Origin: SVEL01 sp045125245
GTDB taxonomy: Bacteria > Bacillota > Clostridia > Lachnospirales > Lachnospiraceae
Reading direction: 5' to 3'
NCBI GenBank assembly: GCA_045125245.1
Contig: JBGVNF010000012.1
Coordinates: forward strand, 1-64,000
DNA: 64,000 nucleotides
In this document: one piece after another, positions 41,749-49,440 of the stretch
How positions within the stretch are numbered: the first letter of the stretch is position 1
Layout: each line of letters starts with the position of its first letter
Program-made: the position numbers and the translations under genes
The notes under the pieces: generated by a model
What the model saw: the letters and a program-made list of their open reading frames with translations, nothing else
Database searches by the model: none
Told to the model about the DNA's origin: nothing

Positions 41749-41835
41749 GGTTATGTAATGATTTTACATACAGATTAGAGATATTCCTCTGTTACGTTAT
41801 ATGTATTAAGAATGTTGAAGTATTAAGGAGGTTCA
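41749..41835 (+). ncRNA. structured rplS leader (L19 leader candidate)
   Basis: TATGTAA (41752-41758) pairs with TTACATA (41764-41770), but the latter can also pair with TATGTAT (41800-41806), so two folds exclude each other. Between them ACAGA/TCTGT (41770-41774, 41788-41792) can close a further hairpin. An L19 leader family is known upstream of rplS in low-GC Gram-positive bacteria; I could not test the match. Confidence 0.5.
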
Positions 41836-41839
41836 CAAG

Positions 41840-42187
41840 ATGAACGAAATTATTAAGAACATTGAGGCTGCTCAGTTAAAGGAATCTATCACAGAGTTCC
41901 ACGTAGGTGATACTGTTAAGGTTCACGCTAGAATCAAGGAAGGAAACCGTGAAAGAGTACAGGTTTTCGAGGGTACAGTATTAAAGAGACAGGGCGGAAG
42001 CTCAAGAGAGACATTTACAGTTAGAAAGAACTCAAATGGTATCGGCGTAGAGAAGACATGGCCATTACACTCACCAACAATCGAAAAGATTGAGGTTGTT
42101 AGATATGGTAAGGCTAGAAGAGCTAAGCTTAACTACTTAAGAGAAAGAGTTGGTAAGGCTGCTAAGGTTAAGGAAATCGTTAGATAA
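41840..42187 (+). CDS. rplS: 50S ribosomal protein L19
   Basis: 115 residues; FHVGDTVKVHARIKEGNRER, VQVFEGTVLKRQGG and the LHSPTIEKIEVVRYGKARRA stretch are L19 marks. It sits at the 30S-50S interface. AAGGAGG precedes ATG 41840. It has its own promoter and structured leader, and a strong terminator follows, so it can be expressed apart from trmD. Confidence 0.98.
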   Translation: MNEIIKNIEAAQLKESITEFHVGDTVKVHARIKEGNRERVQVFEGTVLKRQGGSSRETFTVRKNSNGIGVEKTWPLHSPTIEKIEVVRYGKARRAKLNYLRERVGKAAKVKEIVR

Positions 42188-42203
42188 TTTTCTTGCAGAT
42201 TTG

Positions 42204-42235
42204 GGAACAAATACAGTTGTATTTGTTCCTTTTTT
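42204..42235 (+). terminator. intrinsic terminator of rplS
   Basis: GGAACAAATAC (42204-42214) pairs perfectly with 42219-42229 around AGTT, followed by TTTTTT. Confidence 0.95.
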
Positions 42236-42277
42236 GCTTTATAATCATAGGGATAAATTGTTGTGACGGAGGTTTGT

Positions 42278-42838
42278 ATGGGTTATTTTGATCCTATTCC
42301 AGAGAGAAAATTTATACTTGATGATATATTAAAATGGATTGTAGATATCGTTGCATTTGTGGCACTAGGTATCTTCTTTATTATATATATGTGTGATACT
42401 GCAAAGATGATTGGAAATTCAATGGCTCCATGTCTTAACAATGGAGAATCAGTTTTGATAAATAAAGTATCATACGCATTATCAGAGCCTAAAAGATATG
42501 ATGTAATCGTATTTAAGGATGAGGAAGACAAGCTTACAATCAAAAGAATTATAGGTCTTCCAGGAGAACAGATTAAGATAGAAGATAGTAAGATATACAT
42601 AAAGAATAGCGATGGTGAAACAGTTTTAGATGATAAGTATTGTAAAGATAAATTTGAAGCTGGATATGTTACAGAATATGTAAAGATTCCTATGGGAGAG
42701 TATTTTGTGCTTGGTGATAGCAGAAATGTATCAGAGGATAGTCGTTTTTTATATGTAGGAAATATTAAAGAAGAAAATATAATCGGAAAAGCATGGATGA
42801 TTTATTCACCATTCAATAGAATCGGTTTTATAGATTAG
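42278..42838 (+). CDS. lepB: signal peptidase I (first of three paralogues)
   Basis: 186 residues, membrane serine protease that removes signal peptides. One N-terminal membrane helix (about 20-38), catalytic Ser48 in GNSMAP, catalytic Lys89 in TIKRIIGLPGE, and the box E-like YFVLGDSRNVSEDSR segment. GGAGG five bases before ATG 42278 decides the start over GTG 42263. This copy has a slightly unusual GDSRN in place of GDNR. It lies directly after the rplS terminator and 18 bases before rbgA. Confidence 0.93.
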   Translation: MGYFDPIPERKFILDDILKWIVDIVAFVALGIFFIIYMCDTAKMIGNSMAPCLNNGESVLINKVSYALSEPKRYDVIVFKDEEDKLTIKRIIGLPGEQIKIEDSKIYIKNSDGETVLDDKYCKDKFEAGYVTEYVKIPMGEYFVLGDSRNVSEDSRFLYVGNIKEENIIGKAWMIYSPFNRIGFID

Positions 42839-42856
42839 TAAAAGTGAGGTTATTAT

Positions 42857-43696
42857 ATGAATATACAGTGGTATCCGGGCCATATGACTAAGGCCAGAAG
42901 AATGATGGAAGAAGATATTAAGCTTATAGATTTGGTAATTGAGTTAGTAGATGCCAGATTACCGCTTAGTAGCAGAAATCCAGATATTGATAATTTAGCT
43001 AAGAATAAGGCGAGACTTATATTACTTAATAAAGCTGATTTATCAGATGAGAGAATTAACAATCAGTGGACAGATTATTTTAAGGAAAAGGGCTTCTTTG
43101 TAGTTAAACTTGATTCACGAAGTGGAGCTGGTATGAAGGCTATAAATGGTGTTATTCAGGAGGCTTGTAAGGAAAAAATAGAGAGAGATAGAAAAAGGGG
43201 TATTATCAATAGACCAGTTAGAGCTATGGTAGTTGGAATTCCTAACGTAGGCAAGTCAACTTTTATCAATTCATACGCAAAAAAAGCTTGTGCAAAAACT
43301 GGTAATAAGCCAGGTGTTACAAAGGGTAAACAGTGGATTAAGCTAAATAAAAATCTTGAGCTTTTAGATACACCGGGTATTTTATGGCCTAAGTTTGAAG
43401 ACCAACAGATAGGTTTAAGACTTGCTATGGCAGGTTCCATAAATGATGAAATACTTAATATTGCAGAGCTTGCAGTTCACCTTATTAAGTTTTTAAAGGA
43501 AACATATCCTGGAACAATTTCTGAGAGATATGGCGTGGAAGAGGATACTAAAGAGCTAGATATTCTTGAAAATATCGGTGTTAAGCGCGGCTGTCTCAAA
43601 AAGGGTAGCGTTATCGATATAGATAAGGCGGCAGATATTATAATTGATGAATTTAGAGCAGGTAAATTAGGAAGAATTTCGTTGGAGCGTCCGTAA
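42857..43696 (+). CDS. rbgA: ribosome biogenesis GTPase RbgA (YlqF)
   Basis: 279 residues; circularly permuted GTPase that completes late 50S assembly. The G4 motif (LNKADL) comes before the G1 loop VGIPNVGKSTFINS and the G3 LLDTPGILWP, the order diagnostic for the YlqF/YawG class. The N-terminus NIQWYPGHMTKARRMM is also typical. GTGAGG precedes ATG 42857. It ends one base before the second lepB, so the two are translated together. Confidence 0.96.
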   Translation: MNIQWYPGHMTKARRMMEEDIKLIDLVIELVDARLPLSSRNPDIDNLAKNKARLILLNKADLSDERINNQWTDYFKEKGFFVVKLDSRSGAGMKAINGVIQEACKEKIERDRKRGIINRPVRAMVVGIPNVGKSTFINSYAKKACAKTGNKPGVTKGKQWIKLNKNLELLDTPGILWPKFEDQQIGLRLAMAGSINDEILNIAELAVHLIKFLKETYPGTISERYGVEEDTKELDILENIGVKRGCLKKGSVIDIDKAADIIIDEFRAGKLGRISLERP

Positions 43697-43697
43697 T

Positions 43698-44279
43698 ATG
43701 GAAGAAGTTTTTGAATGGTACAAAGAATTAAATAGTAAAATAAAAGTTGCTATCAAAGTATTTCTTTTTATAGGTATAATCGGAATTGGGACTATGCTAT
43801 TTATGAAATTTTTCTATTCACCGATGCTTATTAATGGAAATTCCATGAATCCGTCTTTAAGCAATGGAGATATAGTATTTATTCATAAATCAGCATATAA
43901 AAATGAAGACCCTGAAAGATTCGATTTGGTAGCTTTTAAGTATAGATATGATTATTCGCAAAAATATATAAAAAGAGTTATAGCGTTGCCAGGGGAATCT
44001 ATATATATTGCAAATAATGTAATATATATAAAAGGTCAAGGAGAAGAAGATTATCATGTATTAAATGAATATTATGGGTTATATGACGGCAATCCTCAGT
44101 TTACAGATATTAATCCTGTTACATTGGGTAAGGATGAGTATTTTGTCTTAGGTGACAATCGTTATGACAGTGACGATAGCCGTAGTAGTGTTGGACTGGT
44201 AAAGAAAAAAACTATAATAGGAAAGGCGGTTTTTAGACTTTTTCCTTTTAAAGGAATTGGTTCTTTAAAATATCAATAA
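43698..44279 (+). CDS. lepB: signal peptidase I (second paralogue)
   Basis: 193 residues with an N-terminal helix (about 17-40), catalytic Ser49 in GNSMNP and Lys92 in KYIKRVIALPGE, and the normal GDNRYDSDDSR box. It starts one base after the rbgA stop (TAATATG) and is followed after one base by the third copy. No separate ribosome site is obvious, so translation probably depends on coupling. A 20-residue insertion between the Lys motif and the final box sets it apart from the first copy. Confidence 0.93.
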   Translation: MEEVFEWYKELNSKIKVAIKVFLFIGIIGIGTMLFMKFFYSPMLINGNSMNPSLSNGDIVFIHKSAYKNEDPERFDLVAFKYRYDYSQKYIKRVIALPGESIYIANNVIYIKGQGEEDYHVLNEYYGLYDGNPQFTDINPVTLGKDEYFVLGDNRYDSDDSRSSVGLVKKKTIIGKAVFRLFPFKGIGSLKYQ

Positions 44280-44280
44280 T

Positions 44281-44877
44281 ATGGAAAGTTTAAGAGAAAA
44301 ATTAAATATTAATGAAAAAGTTTGGAAGGTTTTAGAATTTATAGCTTACTGCCTAATTGCATTCTTAATTGCTTATTTGATTATTACTTATGTGGGACAA
44401 AGAACGGTTGTTGATGGTAATTCCATGTATCCAGCATTGAAGGATGGGGATAATATTATAGTGGAGAAGCTTTCTTATCGATTTGGAGAGATAAAGCGAT
44501 ATGATGTTATAGTATTCAATTATCATGATCCATTTAGAAATGAGGATGTATATTATATTAAGAGAGTTATTGGATTACCTGGTGAAACTATTTTGATTAA
44601 AGAAGGCTTAGTTTATCTGGTTGATGAGGACGGAAATGAAGTTCTTTTAAATGAAGATTATGGCTATTATAGTATGGGATATAAGATGCAGTCATATTTA
44701 GCTGCGGTTCCAATAAAGATTCCTGAAGGAGAATATTTCGTTCTTGGTGATAATAGAAATGATAGTTATGACAGTAGACAAATTGGAACAATTAAAAAAG
44801 AGGATATATTAGGAAGAGCTTGGCTTAGATTTTACCCATTTAATAATATTGGATTTGTAGGCCATAGAAAGGACTAA
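44281..44877 (+). CDS. lepB: signal peptidase I (third paralogue)
   Basis: 198 residues with helix about 18-38, Ser48 in GNSMYP, Lys94 in YYIKRVIGLPGE and GDNRNDSYDSR. It begins one base after the second copy (stop-T-ATG layout). The three proteins share the core motifs but differ strongly elsewhere, so they are old duplicates or have been selected for different preproteins. Sequence alone does not say which is the main enzyme. rnhB starts seven bases later. Confidence 0.93.
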   Translation: MESLREKLNINEKVWKVLEFIAYCLIAFLIAYLIITYVGQRTVVDGNSMYPALKDGDNIIVEKLSYRFGEIKRYDVIVFNYHDPFRNEDVYYIKRVIGLPGETILIKEGLVYLVDEDGNEVLLNEDYGYYSMGYKMQSYLAAVPIKIPEGEYFVLGDNRNDSYDSRQIGTIKKEDILGRAWLRFYPFNNIGFVGHRKD

Positions 44878-44884
44878 AGCATAG

Positions 44885-45649
44885 ATGAGTACAGAATTAA
44901 AGATTGGACAAATTAAGGATATTCTTGAAAATACAGATGTCACCCAATTGCAAGAGCAATTAGAACAGTTTAAAAGTGACTCACGTCAAGGGGTAGTAAA
45001 GCTTATTGAAAAATTTCAAAAAATATATAATTCATATATAGCAGAGGTTGAAAGAACTGAAAATATGAAGATATATGAAAGAAAATATAGTGACTATGAG
45101 TTTATTGCAGGAATTGATGAAGTGGGACGCGGACCGTTAGCAGGTCCTGTGGTTACATGTGCAGTTATTTTGCCAAAGGATTTTAATGTTTTATATATCA
45201 ATGATTCTAAAAAGTTAACTGAAAAAAAGAGAGAAGAATTGTATGAAGAGATAATGAAGCATGCTATTTCAGTTGGTATAGGTATAGAAAGTCCAAAGGT
45301 TATCGATGATATAAATATATTGCAAGCTACATATAGTGCTATGAGAAAAGCTATAGATGCTTTGAAGATAAAGCCAGATTTATTGTTAAATGATGCGGTT
45401 ACAATTCCAGGTGTAGATATAAAACAGGTGCCTATTATAAAGGGAGATGCTAAAAGTATATCCATAGCAGCTGCAAGTATAGTTGCAAAAGTTACTAGAG
45501 ATAGAATGATGGTTGAATTTGATAAAATTTACCCAGAATATGATTTTGCAGGCAACAAAGGTTATGGCTCGGCAAGTCATATTGAAGCGTTAAAAAATAT
45601 TGGTCCAACACCGATACATAGACAGAGTTTTATAAAAAATTTCTTATAG
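44885..45649 (+). CDS. rnhB: ribonuclease HII
   Basis: 254-residue nuclease that removes ribonucleotides from DNA and RNA primers. The type 2 RNase H catalytic Asp-Glu is in IAGIDEVGRGPLAGPVV, then YINDSKKLTEKKRE, LLNDAVTIPG and the IVAKVTRDRMM helix. The first 70 residues are an N-terminal helical extension found in many Firmicute RnhB proteins. ATG 44885 follows seven bases after lepB. It belongs to the Firmicute rbgA-rnhB-ylqG-ylqH order. Confidence 0.95.
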   Translation: MSTELKIGQIKDILENTDVTQLQEQLEQFKSDSRQGVVKLIEKFQKIYNSYIAEVERTENMKIYERKYSDYEFIAGIDEVGRGPLAGPVVTCAVILPKDFNVLYINDSKKLTEKKREELYEEIMKHAISVGIGIESPKVIDDINILQATYSAMRKAIDALKIKPDLLLNDAVTIPGVDIKQVPIIKGDAKSISIAAASIVAKVTRDRMMVEFDKIYPEYDFAGNKGYGSASHIEALKNIGPTPIHRQSFIKNFL

Positions 45650-45668
45650 GAAAAAGGAGGTATAGCGT

Positions 45669-47336
45669 ATGAATTCTATTGATAAAAGAATAACTTCATC
45701 ATCAGATATAAAGAATATACGCCAGGCCTCTTTGGGTTCGTCCTCAGGTGGAGTGACATCTACAAATACAAATGCGTTAAGACAGACTGCGCAGGTAACA
45801 GGAAATATGTTGCTAGCTCAGATGCAACCAGGTGAGACTTTTAGTGGTGATATTATCGATGTGCGAGGATATGCCATTAAGATTTTGTTGGGCAATGATA
45901 AAACCCTTGATGCATCGACTACAGATTCAAAGAATCTGAACATAGGCGACCATATTACATTCAATGTTTCTTCTAATGACGGAAAAACTGTTATGATTAA
46001 GCCACTTAAAATTAATACATATAATACAAATGTATTGCTGAAAGCTTTAGAAGCTGCTGATGTTCCGCCTACAGAAAGAAATGTAAGTGTTGTAAAGGCT
46101 ATGATGCAAAATGAAATGTCAATAGATAAGCAAAGTCTTGGAGAAATGATAAAAAAGGTTGATACATTGGAGGCTGAAAATCCACAGGATGTTGTTATGA
46201 TGGAGAGACATTCTATTCCATTGACGAAGGAAAATGTGGAGCAGTTTGGAGCATATAGAAACTGTGAACATAGAATAATGGCCCAGGCGCAAACTGTAGC
46301 TGAAGAGATTCCAAATCTTATAAAAGAGGCTTTAAGTCTAAAAGAAGGCGAAGGCTTAGGGTTATCTAGTTCAGATATAAATGAAAACGAAAAACAGGTT
46401 GTGGAATTGGCAAAAAATATTATAAATATTTTAAGTGATGAGCAGGTGATAAATGAATCAGATGCCAAGGTTATTCCTAAGATGATTAAGCCAGAAGTGA
46501 TAAATGAACAGCCTATAATTGAAAATAATGGGGAGGATGAAGCCTTTTTAGATAAGCTTAACATGAATGATGACGGTGTGGTATTAACTATTGATACAGG
46601 CAGTACAAATGAGCCAAAAGAAAAGCTTAGTTTGTCACAGGTTATTGATAAGCTTAATACATTAACTGGAAATGAACTGAAAGAATTTATCGATTCTACA
46701 GAATTTAAAGAGTTTATAAAGGATAAGGTGGAAAAGAATTTTGAACTTAATGTAAATAAACTTGGTAACACGGAAGATGAGGTTAAGGAAAACGTAAAGA
46801 AGCTTTATGAAAGACTTGATAAAAAAACAGAAAGCTTCATGAATTTATTGGAAAACTCAGGATATAAGGATAATAATCTATATCAGACTTCATCTAATAT
46901 GAGAAACAATATGCAATTTATGCAGGATTTAAATCAAATGGCTGCATACATTCAGCTACCAGTTAAGTTTAATGAAAGTAAGGCTCATGGAGATTTATAT
47001 GTGTTTAATAGAAAAGGTGGAAAGCCTGTAAATAAAGACAGTATCTCTGCGTTTCTTCATTTGGATTTAGAACATCTTGGCGCTACGGATATAGATGTAT
47101 TGCTTGAGGGGAAGGCTTTGAAAACACAATTTTCTCTTAAAGATAAGTCATCTATAGATTTGGTAGAAGCCCATTTGCATGAATTGGAAGATAGACTCAC
47201 TAAGAGAGGCTTTAGTGTCAGTGTCAGCGCAATACAGATGCCGGCAGATAAAAACGAAAATGCATTTTTAGAGGTACTTGAGAAGGATAAGCCACAAATC
47301 TCTATAAAAAGATATTCTTTTGATGTGAGAGCTTAA
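45669..47336 (+). CDS. FliK-like protein with C-terminal hook-length control domain (YlqG-like)
   Basis: 555 residues. The N-terminal part holds low-complexity Ser/Thr/Asn-rich sequence and a beta-rich block (about 45-115). A long acidic helical middle follows, and the last 120 residues (PVKFNESKAHGDLYVFNRKG to AFLEVLEKDKP) match the flagellar hook-length control domain of FliK. In Bacillus the equivalent ylqG sits in the same place, before ylqH. No flagellar operon is nearby and the true role is unclear. AAAGGAGG precedes ATG 45669. Tandem with a FlhB-tail protein, it resembles a separated export switch pair. Confidence 0.72.
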   Translation: MNSIDKRITSSSDIKNIRQASLGSSSGGVTSTNTNALRQTAQVTGNMLLAQMQPGETFSGDIIDVRGYAIKILLGNDKTLDASTTDSKNLNIGDHITFNVSSNDGKTVMIKPLKINTYNTNVLLKALEAADVPPTERNVSVVKAMMQNEMSIDKQSLGEMIKKVDTLEAENPQDVVMMERHSIPLTKENVEQFGAYRNCEHRIMAQAQTVAEEIPNLIKEALSLKEGEGLGLSSSDINENEKQVVELAKNIINILSDEQVINESDAKVIPKMIKPEVINEQPIIENNGEDEAFLDKLNMNDDGVVLTIDTGSTNEPKEKLSLSQVIDKLNTLTGNELKEFIDSTEFKEFIKDKVEKNFELNVNKLGNTEDEVKENVKKLYERLDKKTESFMNLLENSGYKDNNLYQTSSNMRNNMQFMQDLNQMAAYIQLPVKFNESKAHGDLYVFNRKGGKPVNKDSISAFLHLDLEHLGATDIDVLLEGKALKTQFSLKDKSSIDLVEAHLHELEDRLTKRGFSVSVSAIQMPADKNENAFLEVLEKDKPQISIKRYSFDVRA

Positions 47337-47352
47337 GAAAGGAGAATAGACA

Positions 47353-47652
47353 ATGCTTAATTATAATAGTGAAAAAGAGAATAAAGCAAAAGTAGCTGTG
47401 GCATTGTCATATAATCCTGGAGATGATGCACCTACAGTTATAGCTTCTGGTAAAGGTGCTTTAGCTGAAAGAATAACTAAGGCGGCCAGTGAAAATGATA
47501 TTCCTGTTTATGAAGATGAAAAATTAGCTAATACATTGTCAAAACTTGAATTAGGGGAGGCTATTCCGCCAGAATTATATGGTGCGGTGGCAGAGATTCT
47601 TGTTTTTGTGGACAGAATGGATAAAATCAAGTCAAAGGTGATGGGCAAATAA
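47353..47652 (+). CDS. FlhB C-terminal-domain-like protein (YlqH/FlhX-type)
   Basis: 99 residues corresponding to the cytosolic tail of FlhB/EscU export switches: AKVAVALSYNPGDDAPTVIASGKGALAERI, EDEKLANTLSKLELGEAIPPELYGAVAEILVFV. The NPTH autocleavage motif of FlhB is replaced by NPGD (N21), so normal self-cleavage is unlikely, as in other stand-alone FlhB tails. It lies 16 bases after the FliK-like gene and one base before yraN. Role unknown; it could modulate flagellar export in trans. Confidence 0.85.
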   Translation: MLNYNSEKENKAKVAVALSYNPGDDAPTVIASGKGALAERITKAASENDIPVYEDEKLANTLSKLELGEAIPPELYGAVAEILVFVDRMDKIKSKVMGK

Positions 47653-47653
47653 T

Positions 47654-48001
47654 ATGAATAAACGTAAACTAGGGAATGATTACGAAGATAAGGCTTGTGA
47701 ATATTTAGAAAGTATAGGTTATATTATTTTAGAGAGAAACTTTCGAAGTAAAAAGGGTGAAATCGATATAATTGCAAAGGATAAAGACACTATAGTGTTC
47801 GTGGAGGTGAAATATCGTCAAAGTAATAGCTTTGGATATTCTGTAGAGGCGGTTAACTTAAAGAAACAGTCAGTGATTTATAAGGTTGCGGAGAATTATT
47901 TAAACTACATAAAAAAAGTAGAAGTACCTTGTAGATTTGATGTCATTGGTTTTGATAACGATAAAATAAATCATATAAAAAATGCATTTGGAGGAATGTG
48001 A
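47654..48001 (+). CDS. YraN family endonuclease-like protein (UPF0102)
   Basis: 115 residues of the restriction-endonuclease fold: GNDYEDKACEYLESIGYIIL, RSKKGEIDIIAKD and TIVFVEVKYR carry the GEID...VEVK pattern of YraN. It is placed after rnhB-type genes in many Firmicutes and next to DNA-processing genes in others; the biological role is not settled. The stop codon is followed by the GC-rich folded element, then the convergent GH25 gene. Confidence 0.92.
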   Translation: MNKRKLGNDYEDKACEYLESIGYIILERNFRSKKGEIDIIAKDKDTIVFVEVKYRQSNSFGYSVEAVNLKKQSVIYKVAENYLNYIKKVEVPCRFDVIGFDNDKINHIKNAFGGM

Positions 48002-48017
48002 TTATCCATCAAATATA

Positions 48018-48138
48018 TTTTATCAAAAAGAAATTTCTTTTTGATAAAAAACGCTCCGCTAAGGATCGCACTGCGGCGTAGTAGTATATGTTGCTAAAGC
48101 GACCCGCCGCAGGCGGAGAATCTCGCAAGCGAGATTCT
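48018..48138. repeat. GC-rich nested-hairpin element (REP/MITE-like) with 32-nt perfect palindrome
   Basis: It starts with a perfect 32-base palindrome (48018-48049, arms TTTTATCAAAAAGAAA). Next, CTCCGC (48054-48059) pairs with GCGGAG (48113-48118), and CTGCGGCG (48071-48078) pairs with CGCCGCAG (48105-48112). It ends in a 10-bp hairpin AGAATCTCGC...GCGAGATTCT (48117-48138). Its base composition differs from the AT-rich surroundings. It lies between convergent genes, so it also serves as terminator. Confidence 0.75.
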
Positions 48139-48144
48139 TTCATA

Positions 48145-49275
48145 TTATTCATATTTCTTGAAAGAAATATTTAAGTCAACAACACCGTTAATGCCATCGA
48201 TTTTACCATTTGATGTATATTGCCAAATAGAAACATCATAAGGGAAATATAATTCGTCTCCATAATAAGCGTACCATTTTTCAATGCCTTCTAAACGTTC
48301 AAATTCAAGCATTCCTATAAAGCCCTTTAAATTGCAGTAAATCATAGGTGTATAGCCTTTTTCTTTTACTTTGTTGCAGAAGGTTAATACAATATCAGTT
48401 AGCTCCTTAGGTGAAAGAGCTTCGTTTCGACCAGTATCATTTTGAATATCTTCAATATCGATGACAACAGGTCCTTTTATTTTATAAGGTTCTATTAAAG
48501 AGAGAATAAGTTCAGCTTCTTCATTAGCCTCTTCTACGGTGATAGCTTCTGAAAAGATATATGCGCCAACAGTAATACCGTTTTCTGTAGCAGCTTTTGC
48601 ATTTTTATCAAAGGCTTCATCTGGTAATAGACGTCCTTCAGTGCCATATCCTCTTACAGCTGCACGTATAATAGCAAAATCTACATTGGATTTTGCAACT
48701 TTACTCCAATCAATATTGCCATTGTGCTTAGAAACATCTATACCAGTGTAGCTTACAAGCTTATCATCTTCAAAATATTCAACCTTAGTAGGAATATCAT
48801 TTTCATCTTTTTCTATCTTAAAGCCAGAGTCATCATAGTCATTCATTATTAAATCTTTATTGATATCTTTAAATACATAACCAGCTTTGTCGCTGTAGAC
48901 AAGATATTGTGGATAAATTGCACGAAGCATCTTAAGTGTTGTAGAACCACCTTCCATCATAGTTTTGATAGAAGATAATAAAGTATCTCTTCCAAGATAG
49001 TATGATTCGTCTTTAATACTTGATAACATCTCGTCACTTATGAGTGTATAGCCGTCTATTACAGGAGTAGAAGCATCTGTAGTAGGCTCTGATATGGTTG
49101 GAGTAGAAGAGTCATCTGCTTTATTATGGAAAAAATCATTTTTTACAAGGTTGTAGGTTATAAAACCGCACATGCAAGTTGTTCCTAATAGTAAAATAGC
49201 CATAATGTAGAAAACTACTTTGGTTAATCGTTTTCTTTTAGGTTTCAAAGTTGTTATTTTTGTGTTTTCATCCAT
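48145..49275 (-). CDS. membrane-anchored GH25 lysozyme-like muramidase
   Basis: 376 residues: a basic cytoplasmic start, one membrane helix (about 20-42), an acidic/Thr-rich linker, about 90 residues of unknown fold and a C-terminal GH25 domain (about 165-370). The GH25 pattern is seen in GIDVSKHNGNIDWSKV, DFAIIRAAVRGYG, VGAYIFSEA and the catalytic VVIDIEDI. It should cut peptidoglycan between MurNAc and GlcNAc at the outer face of the membrane. On the minus strand, ATG at 49275 is preceded by GGGGG, better than the TTG at 49290. It converges on the folded repeat. Confidence 0.9.
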   Translation of the reverse strand: MDENTKITTLKPKRKRLTKVVFYIMAILLLGTTCMCGFITYNLVKNDFFHNKADDSSTPTISEPTTDASTPVIDGYTLISDEMLSSIKDESYYLGRDTLLSSIKTMMEGGSTTLKMLRAIYPQYLVYSDKAGYVFKDINKDLIMNDYDDSGFKIEKDENDIPTKVEYFEDDKLVSYTGIDVSKHNGNIDWSKVAKSNVDFAIIRAAVRGYGTEGRLLPDEAFDKNAKAATENGITVGAYIFSEAITVEEANEEAELILSLIEPYKIKGPVVIDIEDIQNDTGRNEALSPKELTDIVLTFCNKVKEKGYTPMIYCNLKGFIGMLEFERLEGIEKWYAYYGDELYFPYDVSIWQYTSNGKIDGINGVVDLNISFKKYE

Positions 49276-49363
49276 GGTAAATTCCCCCAAATCTTTAGTT
49301 TTAGATGATATTATTATAGCATAATAATATTATAAAGTATATAAAATACTTTTGCCGATTTTC

Positions 49364-49392
49364 TTGACTATGTATGTTATAAATGTTATAAA
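49364..49392 (+). promoter_or_regulatory. promoter of the DUF512-der operon
   Basis: TTGACT (49364-49369), 17 bases, TATAAA (49387-49392), 48 bases before the start; AAGGAGG follows at the usual distance. Confidence 0.6.
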
Positions 49393-49440
49393 ATATAATG
49401 TGTTTAACTATGCCCTGACGAAGGAGGAAGTTAGGATAAT

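Noticed and set aside
42263..42277. Earlier GTG start for the first lepB
   Set aside because: It would overlap the GGAGG site that fits ATG 42278.
45818..46771. Long minus-strand open frame opposite the FliK-like gene
   Set aside because: It is Ser/Phe/Leu-rich, antisense to a gene with a clear C-terminal domain, and has no ribosome site; it is a shadow frame.
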